Assembly (NCBI GenBank): GCA_963811895.1
Contig: CAWETE010000002.1
Coordinates: 1 to 64,000 of the forward strand
Direction: 5' to 3'
From: DASSUW01 sp963811895
GTDB taxonomy: Bacteria > Actinomycetota > Thermoleophilia > Solirubrobacterales > Solirubrobacteraceae
DNA length: 64,000 bases
The translations under genes and the position numbers were made by a program. This document shows positions 51,421 through 62,383 of this stretch, piece after piece (position 1 is the stretch's first letter; the number at the start of each line of letters is the position of its first letter). Under the pieces are notes generated by a model, which was not told the DNA's origin, did not search any database, and saw only the letters and a program-made list of their open reading frames with translations.

Positions 51421-53406
51421 TCAGCCTGAGGCGCACATCGCGAAGGCGACCGTCTCGATCGCGTCCGCGCCGGCGAGCACCTGCGGGCGTTGCGCCTCCG
51501 GCACGACGCGTCCGGCCGCGCGGTCGAGCTCTCGCAGCGTCTCCCTGCCGGCGTCGGCGAGCAAGTCCGGCGCGGCGTCCACGACGGCTTCAAAGGCATC
51601 CGGCGGCTCGTCGCCGGCCACGACGAGGTCGCCCTGGTCCCGGTAGCGCCCGTAGGCGAGGCAGAACTCGTTCGCCTCGTCGATCGGCACGTCGTAACCG
51701 GCCACCAGCCCGCACTCGTCCTCGGCATACTCGCCCAGGCTCACGCCGCCCTCGTCGGGCTGCATGGTGTCCCGGATCTCGAACAGGGCGCCTTGCCGGT
51801 CTGTGGCGCTGTCCACGATGCGGTCGACGTCGTCGCTGATCTCGTCCGGCGGCGCGTCGGCGAGCGCGTTGATGGCCCCCTCGAGCGCGTCCCCGTCGAC
51901 GATGCCCGCGGCGGCCTCGGTGAGGGCGACGATCTCGTTGCAGGCCGCCGGCGGCTCGCTCGGCCGCTCCGGCTCGGGCGGGTCGGCGGCCAGGATGCCC
52001 GCCGGGTCGGCGATGCGGCGGACGCGCTCCGCCTCGCTCACGTAGAGGTCGCCGTCGGGGCCGACGGCGAGCCGCTCGACCAGGCCGAGGCGTGCGCGGG
52101 GGGCACGGCCGTCGCCGTCGCCGAACCCCTTCGGGCCCGTGCCCGCCACGACGCGCATCTCGCCGTCCGGCGTCAGCCCCACGATCATGGCGGCGTTCTG
52201 CAGCGCCATGTAGACGTTGCCCTCGCCGTCGACGGCGAGCGCCTTGACGGCGGTGCAGCGGCGCGGGTCGAGTGCCAGCGGGTCGTCGAGCCCGCGCGAC
52301 ACGCAGCGCCGCTCGGCCTCGGTGCCCACCAGCGTGCGGACGCCGCCGTCGGGGTCGATGCGGTGCACGCGGCCGTTGCCGGTGTCGGCGACGTAGACGG
52401 CGCCGCGGGCGTCGGTGGCGATGTCGCGCGCCGCGCCGAAGCGGGGCGCCAGCGTGGTGAGCTCACCCGCCCGCCAGCGGGCGACGGAGTCGCCCTGCAG
52501 GATGTAGACGCTGCCGTCGGGACCGGCCGCGATCGGGCCGGCGAGGAAGTCGTCCACCTCCTCGGCGCCCGCCGGGATCGCCGGCTCCCTGCGCTCGCGC
52601 GGGCGGGCCACGAGCGTCCGGTGCTCGCCGTCGGGCGTGACCGTGACCAGCCGGCCGATGCGGCCGAGCGACGCGTAGGCGGTGTCGCCGGCGAACGCGA
52701 GGCCGGTCGGCTCGAACTCGTCGAAGAGCGGGTCGTCCGGCGTCCACTCGGAGGACCAGACGCCGGCTGCGTCGTAGTCGCGGTCCGGCGCGGGCTGGGC
52801 GTACAGACGCGACCCGTGGAGGGTGTAGAGCGTGTCGCCGAGGAAGGCCATCGCGCGTGCCGGGTCGTCGCCGGCGTCGGCGATCGCGCCGCCGCCGGGG
52901 CGTCCGTCGTCCGTCGGCCACGCGGCGGCGCCGCCGGTGACGACCGCGAACGCGGCAAGGCCGGCCGCGAGCTGGAGGGCCGGCGGCCGCAGCGCGATGA
53001 TCACCCCGGACACCACGGCGGCGGCGCCGATCAGCCCCAGGATCACCCCGGCGCCCGGCTCCACCGCGACGAACGCCGACGAGGCGTCCACCGAGGCGCG
53101 CAGCTCGAGCACGGCGAGCCCCACGAGGACGAGCGCGGCGGCGGCCAGCGCGACGAACGCCCACGGCCAGTGCCGCCACAGGGCCAGCACGGCGAGCACG
53201 GTGGCGACCGCGAGCACGATCCAGAACAGGCGCGAGGCGTCGAGGCCGCCGATCGACTCGTCGAAGCCGCTCGCCTCGGACTCGCGGCGCTCCCAGGGCA
53301 GCAGCACGCCGAGCCAGGCCAGGGAGAGACCCGCCGTGATCAGCGCCCGAAAAGCGATCCGTGCTCTCAAGTGGTGGTCCAACTCTCCTGCGCCGGGAAG
53401 CCGCAA
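51421..53406 (-). CDS. membrane protein with NHL-type beta-propeller
   Basis: 661 residues. N-terminal block of about five hydrophobic helices (LITAGLSLAWLGVLLPW, LFWIVLAVATVLAVLAL and others), then a propeller with repeated units such as GPIAAGPDGSVYILQGDSVA, IATDARGAVYVADTGNGRVH, LAVDGEGNVYMALQNAAMI and LAVGPDGDLYVSEAERVRRI, and an acidic helical C-terminus with several cysteines. The propeller is probably outside the cell. The start may be TTG 53406 or the TTG for LDHHLRARIAF at about 53379, which has AGGAG 12 nt upstream. Function unknown. Confidence 0.8.
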   Translation of the reverse strand: MRLPGAGELDHHLRARIAFRALITAGLSLAWLGVLLPWERRESEASGFDESIGGLDASRLFWIVLAVATVLAVLALWRHWPWAFVALAAAALVLVGLAVLELRASVDASSAFVAVEPGAGVILGLIGAAAVVSGVIIALRPPALQLAAGLAAFAVVTGGAAAWPTDDGRPGGGAIADAGDDPARAMAFLGDTLYTLHGSRLYAQPAPDRDYDAAGVWSSEWTPDDPLFDEFEPTGLAFAGDTAYASLGRIGRLVTVTPDGEHRTLVARPRERREPAIPAGAEEVDDFLAGPIAAGPDGSVYILQGDSVARWRAGELTTLAPRFGAARDIATDARGAVYVADTGNGRVHRIDPDGGVRTLVGTEAERRCVSRGLDDPLALDPRRCTAVKALAVDGEGNVYMALQNAAMIVGLTPDGEMRVVAGTGPKGFGDGDGRAPRARLGLVERLAVGPDGDLYVSEAERVRRIADPAGILAADPPEPERPSEPPAACNEIVALTEAAAGIVDGDALEGAINALADAPPDEISDDVDRIVDSATDRQGALFEIRDTMQPDEGGVSLGEYAEDECGLVAGYDVPIDEANEFCLAYGRYRDQGDLVVAGDEPPDAFEAVVDAAPDLLADAGRETLRELDRAAGRVVPEAQRPQVLAGADAIETVAFAMCASG

Positions 53407-53409
53407 ACC

Positions 53410-53823
53410 TTACGGCCGCGGCGCGATCCGCCGCGCGACGAGGCCGCGCCCGCGGCACCCGACGCCGTCGACCTGCACGCGATCGCCCTTCCGCAGGTAC
53501 GGCAGCGAGCCGGGGGAGCCCTCGAACCGCGTGCGCCCGTCGACGTAGACCGCGCGCCGGCCGACACGCAGGGCATTCAGCTCGGTCACGGTGCCGGCCA
53601 CACGACACCGAGCGCCGCTCGCGCGCCGCCGGTATCCGGGCATCGGCAGGAAGACCACGTAGCCCTCGCTCACGTAGATGGCGTCGGGTTCGCCTTCGAC
53701 GTAGACCGCCACCTCCGGAGGCAGGCCGCTCACTTCGCGCAGCCCGATCGCAGCCGTGCACGCGCTCTCGCCGATGTCCTCATCGCCGCACGCCGCCAGC
53801 GCGAGGCAGAGGGCCACGAACAC
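53410..53823 (-). CDS. small lipoprotein
   Basis: 137 residues, starting GTG 53823. The signal is very short (MFVALCLALAAC) and ends in a lipobox cysteine, CGDEDIGES. Beta-rich mature part with four more cysteines (SACTAAIG, ARCRVAG, GVGCRG) and OB-like strands VAVYVEGEPDAIYV, RVQVDGVGC. It ends 3 nt before the frame of the propeller gene. No family assigned; an OB-fold lipoprotein is possible. Confidence 0.7.
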   Translation of the reverse strand: MFVALCLALAACGDEDIGESACTAAIGLREVSGLPPEVAVYVEGEPDAIYVSEGYVVFLPMPGYRRRASGARCRVAGTVTELNALRVGRRAVYVDGRTRFEGSPGSLPYLRKGDRVQVDGVGCRGRGLVARRIAPRP

Positions 53824-53840
53824 CGCGCCGCATACCCGTG

Positions 53841-55436
<1,596 letters not shown>

Positions 55437-55573
55437 GAGGTCCTTCCTTCAGTCGAGGGTCGTGGACTGAGGGCGCTCACTTCATCGCCGCCAAGGCTAG
55501 CGCCGCAGCCGCATCACGCACAGGGGAGGTGGCCGTACTGGAGCCGTCGGGCACCGCGATTAGCGTGGGCCGC

Positions 55574-56143
55574 GTGAGCGAGCCGCCGGAGCTGCGCGTC
55601 TCGGACGCCGATCGCGAGCTGACCGTCGCCCGCCTGCGAACCGCGGGCGGGGAGGGCCGGCTGACGCTCGAGGAGCTCGCCGAGCGCGTGGAGCTCGCCG
55701 ACGCGGCGCGGACCCGCGGAGACCTCGACGTCCTGACCGCCGACCTGCCGGCCGCGAGCGGCCTCGCCCCGCCGCCGGCGCCGCCGGGCAAGGACCGCCG
55801 CTGGGTGGTGGCGATCATGGGCGGCGAGACGCGCAAGGGCCGCTGGCGGCCGTCGCGGCGCACGAACGCGGTCGCGGTCATGGGCGGCGTCGACATCGAC
55901 CTGCGCGAGGCCGAGCTGGCCGACGGCGCCGAGTTCCTCGCCATCGGGATCATGGGCGCCGTGAGCATCGTCGTGCCGGAGGGCGTGTCGGTGGAGATGA
56001 GCGGCTTCGCCTTCATGGGCGGCAACTCCGGCCCCGACGACCGCCTTCCACCGCTCCCGGACGCCCCGCTCGTCCGCGTCCGCGCCTTCTCGCTGATGGG
56101 CGGCGTGGTGGTCGAGCGCAAGAAGGCGCGCAGGCGGAGCTAG
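55574..56143 (+). CDS. DUF1707 and LiaF-C-like protein
   Basis: About 189 residues. DUF1707 domain near the N-terminus: LRVSDADRELTVARLRTAGG, RLTLEELAERVELADAARTR. The second half is a beta-helix-like YvqF/LiaF C-terminal domain with repeated glycine turns: AIMGGETRKG, AVMGGVDIDLREAEL, GIMGAVSIVVPEG, FMGGNS, LMGGVVVERK. GTG 55574 (VSEPPELRV) is chosen as start; GTG 55529 is possible. Such proteins are linked to envelope stress sensing. No membrane helix seen. Confidence 0.85.
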   Translation: MSEPPELRVSDADRELTVARLRTAGGEGRLTLEELAERVELADAARTRGDLDVLTADLPAASGLAPPPAPPGKDRRWVVAIMGGETRKGRWRPSRRTNAVAVMGGVDIDLREAELADGAEFLAIGIMGAVSIVVPEGVSVEMSGFAFMGGNSGPDDRLPPLPDAPLVRVRAFSLMGGVVVERKKARRRS

Positions 56144-57366
56144 CGCGCCCAGGCCTCGGCGAGCCGGACGATCGTGGCGGCGGCCGACGCCATGTCCTGA
56201 ACGGACGCCCATTCGCGGCGCGAGTGGTACTCGTGGCCGCCGGTGAAGAGGTTCGGGGTGGGGAGGCCGCGGGCGCTGAGGATCGAGCCGTCGGTGCCGC
56301 CGCGGATCGGCACGCGGACGACGTCCAGGCCCTCGGCGCGGATCGCCTCCGCCGCGCGCTCCACGACCTGTGGGAAGGCGTCGAGGTGCTCGCGCATGTT
56401 CGAGTACTGCCGCTTGACCTCGACCTGCGCGTCGGCCGCCACCTCCTCGGCCGTGCGGCGCACGAGCGCGACGTGCTGGTCGAGCAGCTCGTCGTCGAAG
56501 TCGCGCGCGATCAGCTTGATCACGGCGCGCGCCGTCGTCGCGTCGACCTCGTAGGCGTGAACGAAGCCCTCGCGGTCGCGTGTCGCCTCCGGGGTGAGCT
56601 GGGGCGGCAGCGCGGCGAGGAAGCGGCCGGCCAGGCGCGTCGCGTTGACGAGCTTGCCGGTCGCCCAGCCGGGGTGGACGTCGACGCCGTTGAAGGTCAC
56701 GGTGATGCCGATCGCGGAGAAGGTCTCGTCCTGCAGCTCGCCGGGCTGCGACCCGTCGAGCGTGTAGGCGCACGTCGCGCCGAACCGCTCGAGGTCGAAC
56801 CGCGTCGCGCCCAGGCCGATCTCCTCGTCGGGCGTGAAGCCGACCCGCAGCGTCGGCCGCGGGAGCTCGGGGTGGGCGGCGAGATGGGCGACGGCGGCCA
56901 TGATCTCGGCCACGCCGGCCTTGTCGTCGGCGCCGAGCAGGGTGTCGCCGCTCGAGGTCACGATGTCGTGGCCCGCCTTGCCTGCGAGCACCGGCATGGC
57001 GGCCGGGTCGAGCACCGTTCCGGCGCGCGGCAGCTCGATGACGCCGCCGTCATACGACTGGTGGACGATCGGCTCGACGCCGGCGCCGTTGACCTCGGGC
57101 GTGGTGTCGACGTGAGCCAGCAGGCCCACGACCGGACCTTCCCCGAGCAGGGTGGCAAAGGTGAAGCCGCCGTCGTCCATCGCCGCGTCTGCGAGTCCGA
57201 TCTCCTTCAGCTCCTCGACCAGCAGCCGGCCGAGGTCGAGCTGCCCCGGCGTGCTGGGCTCCGCGCCCGTCTCGGCCGACGACTGGGTGTCGACGCGCAC
57301 GTAACGCTGGAACCGGTCCAGCAGGTCCGGCGCCAGCCCCTCGGCAAGCGGCGACGTGTAGCTCAC
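56140..57366 (-). CDS. pepT: peptidase T (tripeptide aminopeptidase)
   Basis: 408 residues of the M20 metallopeptidase family. Metal ligands appear in LLAHVDTTPEVNG, LLGADDKAGVAEI, FTPDEEIGLGATRF, YTLDGSQPGE and GGHEYHSRREW. Removes the N-terminal residue of tripeptides. GTG 57366 overlaps the sucD stop (GTGA), so it is co-transcribed with sucCD. Intact. Confidence 0.93.
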   Translation of the reverse strand: MSYTSPLAEGLAPDLLDRFQRYVRVDTQSSAETGAEPSTPGQLDLGRLLVEELKEIGLADAAMDDGGFTFATLLGEGPVVGLLAHVDTTPEVNGAGVEPIVHQSYDGGVIELPRAGTVLDPAAMPVLAGKAGHDIVTSSGDTLLGADDKAGVAEIMAAVAHLAAHPELPRPTLRVGFTPDEEIGLGATRFDLERFGATCAYTLDGSQPGELQDETFSAIGITVTFNGVDVHPGWATGKLVNATRLAGRFLAALPPQLTPEATRDREGFVHAYEVDATTARAVIKLIARDFDDELLDQHVALVRRTAEEVAADAQVEVKRQYSNMREHLDAFPQVVERAAEAIRAEGLDVVRVPIRGGTDGSILSARGLPTPNLFTGGHEYHSRREWASVQDMASAAATIVRLAEAWAR

Positions 57367-58247
57367 TTGGCCAGCGAGCCCGCGATCTCTGCTGCGATCT
57401 CGGCGACCTCGGTCGGCGTGCGGCCGACGCGCACGCCGCGCGCCTCGAGCGCCTCCTGCTTGGCGGCCGCGGTGCCGGCGGTCCCGGAGACGATCGCGCC
57501 CGCGTGGCCCATCGTCTTGCCGGGCGGGGCGGTGAAGCCCGCGATGTAGGCCACGACCGGCTTGGTGACGTTGTCGGCGATGAACTCGGCGGCCTCCTCC
57601 TCGGCCGAGCCGCCGATCTCACCGGCCATCACGATCAGCTCGGTCTCGTCGTCCTCCTGGAAGAGGGCGATGATGTCGATGAAGCTCGACCCCGGGACCG
57701 GGTCGCCGCCGATGCCGACGATGCTCGAGTTGCCGAAGCCGCGCTGGGCCAGCTCGTTGCCGATCTGGTAGGTCAGCGTGCCCGACCGCGACACCACGCC
57801 GACGTTGCCCTCGCTGAAGAAGGCGGCGGGGATGATGCCCACGTTGGCCTTGCCCGGCGAGAGGATGCCCGGGCAGTTGGGGCCCACCAGCCGCACGTTC
57901 TCGTTGCGCGCGAGGTGGTTGTAGACGCGCAGCTCGTCGTGCGCGGGGATGCCCTCGGTGATGCACACGACCAGCCCGATGCCGGCGTCCTCGGCCTCGA
58001 GGATCGAGTCGGCCGCGAAGCGCGGGGGGACGAAGATCATCGCCGTGTTGGCGCCGGTCTCGGCGACGGCGTCGTGGAACGTGTTGAAGACCGGGATGCC
58101 CTCGACGTCCTGGCCGCCCTTGCCGGGCGTGACGCCGGAGACGACGTTGGTCCCGTAGCCCTTGTTGTTGAGCGTGTGGAACGTGCCCTCGCGGCCGGTG
58201 ATGCCGCTCACGCAGAGCTTGGTCTCGTTGTCGACGAGGATGCTCAT
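57363..58247 (-). CDS. sucD: succinyl-CoA ligase alpha subunit
   Basis: 294 residues. CoA-binding Rossmann start KLCVSGITGREGTFHTLNNK, VVSGVTPGKGGQ, RLVGPNCPGILSPGKANVG, VVSRSGTLTYQI and the phosphorylated histidine in GKTMGHAGAIVSG. Forms the alpha-beta enzyme of the TCA cycle with SucC, whose gene is immediately upstream and overlaps by 4 nt. Confidence 0.96.
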   Translation of the reverse strand: MSILVDNETKLCVSGITGREGTFHTLNNKGYGTNVVSGVTPGKGGQDVEGIPVFNTFHDAVAETGANTAMIFVPPRFAADSILEAEDAGIGLVVCITEGIPAHDELRVYNHLARNENVRLVGPNCPGILSPGKANVGIIPAAFFSEGNVGVVSRSGTLTYQIGNELAQRGFGNSSIVGIGGDPVPGSSFIDIIALFQEDDETELIVMAGEIGGSAEEEAAEFIADNVTKPVVAYIAGFTAPPGKTMGHAGAIVSGTAGTAAAKQEALEARGVRVGRTPTEVAEIAAEIAGSLAK

Positions 58248-59383
58248 CCGGCCAGCTCCACCACTCGGCGGGCGGCGTCGAGCATCGTCGACTCCGTGTG
58301 CACGTTCGGAAGGTTCGCCTCGGCCAGCAGGGCGCGGCCCTCCTTGTCGTTGGTCCCGTCCAGGCGCACGACGAACGGCACGTCGGGCTCGATCTGGGCG
58401 AACGCCTCGATCAGGCCCTTGGCCACCTCGTCGCAGCGCGTGATGCCGCCGAAGATGTTGAAGAGCACGGCGGTGACGTTGTCGTTGGAGAGGATCACCT
58501 CGACGGCCTGGGTGATGGCCTCCGCCTTCGAGCCGCCGCCGGCGTCGAGGAAGTTGGCGGGGCTGCCGCCGGCCTGGGCGACGACGTCGAGCGTCGACAT
58601 GACGAGCCCGGCGCCGTTGCCGAGGATGCCGACGTTGCCGTCGAGCTTGACGTAGGTGAGCCCGCGCTCGCGCGCCATCCGCTCCTGCGGGTCCTCGCCC
58701 TCGGTGTTGCGCAGGCCGGCGTTGTCCGCGTGCCGGAACAGCGAGTTGTCGTCGAGCGTCACCTTGGCGTCGAGCGCCATCACCTGGCGGTCGGAGGTCA
58801 CGATCAGCGGGTTGACCTCGACGAGCATGGCCTCCTCGGCCACGAACGCGTCGTAGAGGCGGTTCAGAAGCGCGCCGACGGGGCGCACCACGTCGGCGTC
58901 GACACCGGCCTCGAAGGCGAGCCGGCGGGCATGGAAGTCCTGGAAGCCGAGCAGCGGGTCCACGTGCAGGCGGGCGATCGCGTCCGGGTCGCGCTCGGCG
59001 ACCTCCTCGATGTCCATCCCGCCCTGGGTCGAGAGCATGACCAGCGGGCGCTTGGCGCTGCGGTCGAAGACGATCGACGCGTAGTACTCGGTCGCGATGT
59101 CCGACGCCGCCTCCATCCAAACCTCGTGGACCGTGTGGCCGCGGATGTCCATGCCGAGGATCGCCTTGGCGTGCTCCTCGGCCTCCTGGCGGTTCTGCGC
59201 GACCTTGATGCCGCCGGCCTTGCCGCGGCCTCCGATGAGCACCTGCGCCTTGACGACGCAGGGATAGCCGATCTCGTCAGCGGCGGCGACCGCTTCCTCG
59301 ACGGTGGTGGCGGGAGAGCCGGACGGGACCGGAACCGCGTGGCGGGCGAACAGCTGCTTGCCCTGGTACTCCAGAAGGTCCAT
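58244..59383 (-). CDS. sucC: succinyl-CoA ligase beta subunit
   Basis: 379 residues. ATP-grasp domain MDLLEYQGKQLFARHAVPVP, CVVKAQVLIGGRGKAGGIKV, LVEVNPLIVT, ALDAKVTLDDNSLFRH, then the CoA-ligase domain with VGILGNGAGLVMSTLD and FNIFGGITRCDEVA. Makes ATP or GTP from succinyl-CoA. First gene of sucC-sucD-pepT on the minus strand; ATG 59383 is the standard start. Confidence 0.96.
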   Translation of the reverse strand: MDLLEYQGKQLFARHAVPVPSGSPATTVEEAVAAADEIGYPCVVKAQVLIGGRGKAGGIKVAQNRQEAEEHAKAILGMDIRGHTVHEVWMEAASDIATEYYASIVFDRSAKRPLVMLSTQGGMDIEEVAERDPDAIARLHVDPLLGFQDFHARRLAFEAGVDADVVRPVGALLNRLYDAFVAEEAMLVEVNPLIVTSDRQVMALDAKVTLDDNSLFRHADNAGLRNTEGEDPQERMARERGLTYVKLDGNVGILGNGAGLVMSTLDVVAQAGGSPANFLDAGGGSKAEAITQAVEVILSNDNVTAVLFNIFGGITRCDEVAKGLIEAFAQIEPDVPFVVRLDGTNDKEGRALLAEANLPNVHTESTMLDAARRVVELAG

Positions 59384-59401
59384 GAAGGGCGCCGATGCTA
59401 G

Positions 59402-60325
59402 CTAACGCCAGACCTCCACGACGATGCCTCGGTCGTCGGGCGTCGGCATGAAGCCCACGATGATCGCGCAGCCCTCGTCGAGCCGATCGCCGCGTGCGCC
59501 CACGATGCCGGTCCCCTCCGGGCGCGAGCCCGTGGTGAAGCTCAGCGTACGGCCGCCGGCCGGAAGCCGGTCGCGAACGAGCTGCTCGATGCCGTCGACC
59601 GTGTAGCAGCGCTCTCCGCTGGCATCCATGACACGGACGCCGGGGCCGTCGAGCAGGTCCAGCGTCGAGCGGCGCGGGCCGGGGGTGACGACGAGCCGGC
59701 GCTCGTCCGCGAGCATGGTTCCCTCGATGGACCGCGAGCCGTCGCCGTTGTAGCCGAGCGCCGACCCGCAGGGTCCGCTGCCGAGGTCGTCCCGCACCTT
59801 GACGCGCCAGCCGGTCCAACCCAGCCGGTCGAGCACACGCTGCGCCCGGCGGGCGAACTCGTCGAGCGGGACGCAGTCGGCCGAGCTCTCGACGGCCGCG
59901 AGCTCGCGCTCGAGCGCCAGCACCCGCGCGCGGGCGGTCGCGTACTCCGGCGGCAGCGGCTCGAGGCCGAGCTTCGCGCACAGGCGCGGGCCGCCGGGAA
60001 GCACGGCCACGTGCTCCGGGGCACGGCAGGCGACGAGCGGGCCATCCGTGCGCTTCTCGCGCCGGCAGGCCTCGATGGGCGACTGCGCGCCGGGCGAGAG
60101 CACCGAGGCGCCGCCGTCCAGGTTCGGCTTGTCGTAGCAGGCGATGCCGGTGGAGGCGAGCTGCTCCGCCGGGCTGAACACGCCCGACGCCGCGGCCACG
60201 CCGGTGGCGGCGATGGCGAAGCCGAGGCCGCCGATGACGATCCGGCGGCGGATGCGGCCGCGGCGGGCGGCGATCTTCCGTTCCAGCTCGTCGCCGAGCG
60301 CCTTGACGAACGGGATCTCGCTCAT
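59402..60325 (-). CDS. membrane protein coupled to an ECF sigma factor, putative anti-sigma partner
   Basis: 307 residues. N-terminal cytoplasmic region MSEIPFVKALGDELERKIAA, a basic stretch RRGRIRRR, one membrane helix (IVIGGLGFAIAATGVAAASG) and a long outside domain with cysteines. ATG 60325 overlaps the sigma factor stop (ATGA). This is the usual arrangement of an ECF sigma and its membrane anti-sigma or regulator, but no zinc-binding anti-sigma motif (HxxxCxxC) is seen. The open frame continues to 60802 antisense to nothing and without similarity. Confidence 0.75.
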   Translation of the reverse strand: MSEIPFVKALGDELERKIAARRGRIRRRIVIGGLGFAIAATGVAAASGVFSPAEQLASTGIACYDKPNLDGGASVLSPGAQSPIEACRREKRTDGPLVACRAPEHVAVLPGGPRLCAKLGLEPLPPEYATARARVLALERELAAVESSADCVPLDEFARRAQRVLDRLGWTGWRVKVRDDLGSGPCGSALGYNGDGSRSIEGTMLADERRLVVTPGPRRSTLDLLDGPGVRVMDASGERCYTVDGIEQLVRDRLPAGGRTLSFTTGSRPEGTGIVGARGDRLDEGCAIIVGFMPTPDDRGIVVEVWR

Positions 60326-60885
60326 GACGCGACCTCCAGCAGGCGGTTCAGGTGGGCCAGGCCGCGGTGCACGCGCACGCGCGCGGCGGCCTCGGTGCAG
60401 TCGAGCCTCGAGGCGATCTCGGCGTAGCCCATCTCCTCGACGACGCGCAGCTGCACGGCGTCTCGCTCGCCCGGCCCGATTCGCTCCAGGGCGGCGGCGA
60501 GCTCGCCGCGGTAGGAATCCATGTCGGCCAGCGCCTCGATCCGGGCGATCGACTCGTCGTCGAGCGGCGGGACCTCGATCGCCAGCCGGCGGATCGCGCG
60601 CCGCTCCACATCCTGCTTGCGGAACCAGTGGGCGAGCTCCTTGTCGGCGATCCCGTACAGCCAGGCGGCCCCGGGGGCGCCCACGTCGCGGAAGCGCCGG
60701 CGGCGCTCGAAGGCGACCGCGAAGGTCTCGGCGAGCAGGTCGCCGGCCACCTCGGCGTCGAGCACGCGCCGGTAGAAGTAGGCGAGCAGCCGGTCCGCCC
60801 ACCGGTCGTAGAGCTCGCGGAAGGCACGTGGGTCGTCGCGCGAGGCGATGAGCAGCTCAGCGTCCGTCCTGGTCATCGCTCTCAT
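60322..60885 (-). CDS. ECF RNA polymerase sigma factor
   Basis: 187 residues. Region 2 ELYDRWADRLLAYFYRRVLD, EVAGDLLAETFAVAFERRRR; region 4 ERIGPGERDAVQLRVVEEMG, YAEIASRLDCTEAAARVRVH, RGLAHLNRLLE. Group 4 sigma-70. ATG 60885 or ATG 60876 (MTRTDAELL). Coupled to a membrane partner that probably holds it inactive. Divergent from a HAD gene 53 bp away. Confidence 0.92.
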   Translation of the reverse strand: MRAMTRTDAELLIASRDDPRAFRELYDRWADRLLAYFYRRVLDAEVAGDLLAETFAVAFERRRRFRDVGAPGAAWLYGIADKELAHWFRKQDVERRAIRRLAIEVPPLDDESIARIEALADMDSYRGELAAALERIGPGERDAVQLRVVEEMGYAEIASRLDCTEAAARVRVHRGLAHLNRLLEVAS

Positions 60886-60938
60886 AACGCCGCAAGAGGG
60901 ACGAACTGTTACGCGGTCGTGTCACAATCCACGGCCGC

Positions 60939-61619
60939 ATGCCGCTGCCCAAGGAAGTCAGTTTCGTCACGTTCGACGTCTACGGCACCCTGATCGACTG
61001 GGAGACAGGAGCCTTCGACGCGTTCTCCAAGGAGGCCGAGCGCGACGGCTACACGCTGTCGCGCGAGGAGCTGATCCCGCTCTTCGTCCAGACCCAGCAG
61101 GAGATCAAGGGTGGATCGTACGAGCTCTACGCCGAGGTCCTGCGCCGCACGGCGGTCAACATCTCGCGCGAGCTGGGCTGGCCGCTCGAGCCCTCGCGGT
61201 CGGGCTTCCTGCCCGATTCCGTGATGCGCTGGCCCCCGTTCAAGGAGACCAACACCCAGCTCGAGCGCTTCGCCAAGAAGTTCGAGATCGGTCTGATCTC
61301 CAACATCGACGACAAGCTGCTCGGGCTGACGCGGCGCCACTTCAAGGCCGACTTCGACCTCGTGGTCACCGCACAGCAGGTCCGCTCCTACAAGCCCGAT
61401 CCCGCTCACTTCAAGGAGGCCGAGCGCCGGATCGGCGGCAAGAAGGGGTGGGTCCACGTCGCGTCGAGCTACTACTACGACGTCGAGCCGTGCATCAAGG
61501 CGAAGATCCCCGTGATCTGGGTCAACCGCAACGGCGAGACGCTCGACGCGGGCGCCAAGAAGCCGACCGCCGAGGTCAAGAACCTGCTCGAGGCGGCCCG
61601 GCTCCTCGGGGCGGCGTGA
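60939..61619 (+). CDS. HAD hydrolase, haloacid dehalogenase type II-like
   Basis: 226 residues. Motif I FVTFDVYGTLIDWETGAFDA (nucleophile Asp, but the usual second Asp is Tyr, as in L-2-haloacid dehalogenases), motif II IGLISNIDDKLL, Lys in VRSYKPDPAHF, and motif IV HVASSYYYDVEP. The D-x-Y/F-G-T pattern is that of the dehalogenase subgroup. First of a three-gene chain coupled by GTGA overlaps. Confidence 0.88.
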   Translation: MPLPKEVSFVTFDVYGTLIDWETGAFDAFSKEAERDGYTLSREELIPLFVQTQQEIKGGSYELYAEVLRRTAVNISRELGWPLEPSRSGFLPDSVMRWPPFKETNTQLERFAKKFEIGLISNIDDKLLGLTRRHFKADFDLVVTAQQVRSYKPDPAHFKEAERRIGGKKGWVHVASSYYYDVEPCIKAKIPVIWVNRNGETLDAGAKKPTAEVKNLLEAARLLGAA

Positions 61620-62383
61620 GGGCCGTAGGGCTCCACGAAGACGTAGTCGTCGCCACCTCCCGGGTCTACCAGACCACCTGCACCCTCGTCCGCTCCGGCG
61701 GCGAAGCCTTCTGCATCGACTCGCCGATCCTGCCGGACGAGCTCGAGATCCTGCCCGCGCTGGCGGAGCAGTCGGGCTTCAGCGTCGTCGGCCTGCTCGC
61801 CACCCACGGCGACTGGGACCACCTGCTCGGCCGCTACGCGTTCCCCGAGGCGCCGCTCGGATGCGCCGAGACCACGGCCGGGCGCCTGATCAACGAGCCG
61901 GGCGCCGCCCAGCGCGCGCTGCGCGAGTTCGACGAGGAGCACTACGTCGAGCGCCCGCGGCCGCTCTCCCTGCCTGGCGCGCAGCGGCTCCCGGTGCCGG
62001 GGAAGGTCGAGGTGGGCGAGCAGGAGCTGGAGCTCCAGCCCGCGGACGGGCACACGGAGGACGGCATGGCCGTCTGGATCCCCTGGGCGAGCGTGCTGGT
62101 GTGCGGCGACTACCTGTCGCCGGTCGAGATCCCGATGCTGCACGCCAAGGGCGCGGCACGCGCGTACCTGGCGACTCTGGCCCGGCTCGAACCGCTGGTC
62201 GAGCAGGCCGACCACGTCGTGCCCGGTCACGGCGCGCCGATCGACGGGACGCGGGCGGCGGCGATCCTGCGCGAGGACCGCGCGTACCTGGAGGCGCTCC
62301 AGCACGGCGGCGCCAAGCTGCCGCTGGCGCGCCGGACGGCCGCGCAGCGCCGCATCCACGAGCGCAACGCCGGGCTGGTGTGA
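61616..62383 (+). CDS. metallo-beta-lactamase-fold hydrolase
   Basis: 255 residues. Metal motif LLATHGDWDHLLGRYAF gives H-x-D-x-D-H, with the middle histidine of the classical HxHxDH replaced by Asp. Further ligands are in ADGHTEDGM, VLVCGDYLSP and HVVPGHGAPID. Similar to glyoxalase II or lactonase-like hydrolases. GTG 61616 overlaps the HAD stop by 4 nt. Substrate unknown. Confidence 0.88.
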   Translation: MRAVGLHEDVVVATSRVYQTTCTLVRSGGEAFCIDSPILPDELEILPALAEQSGFSVVGLLATHGDWDHLLGRYAFPEAPLGCAETTAGRLINEPGAAQRALREFDEEHYVERPRPLSLPGAQRLPVPGKVEVGEQELELQPADGHTEDGMAVWIPWASVLVCGDYLSPVEIPMLHAKGAARAYLATLARLEPLVEQADHVVPGHGAPIDGTRAAAILREDRAYLEALQHGGAKLPLARRTAAQRRIHERNAGLV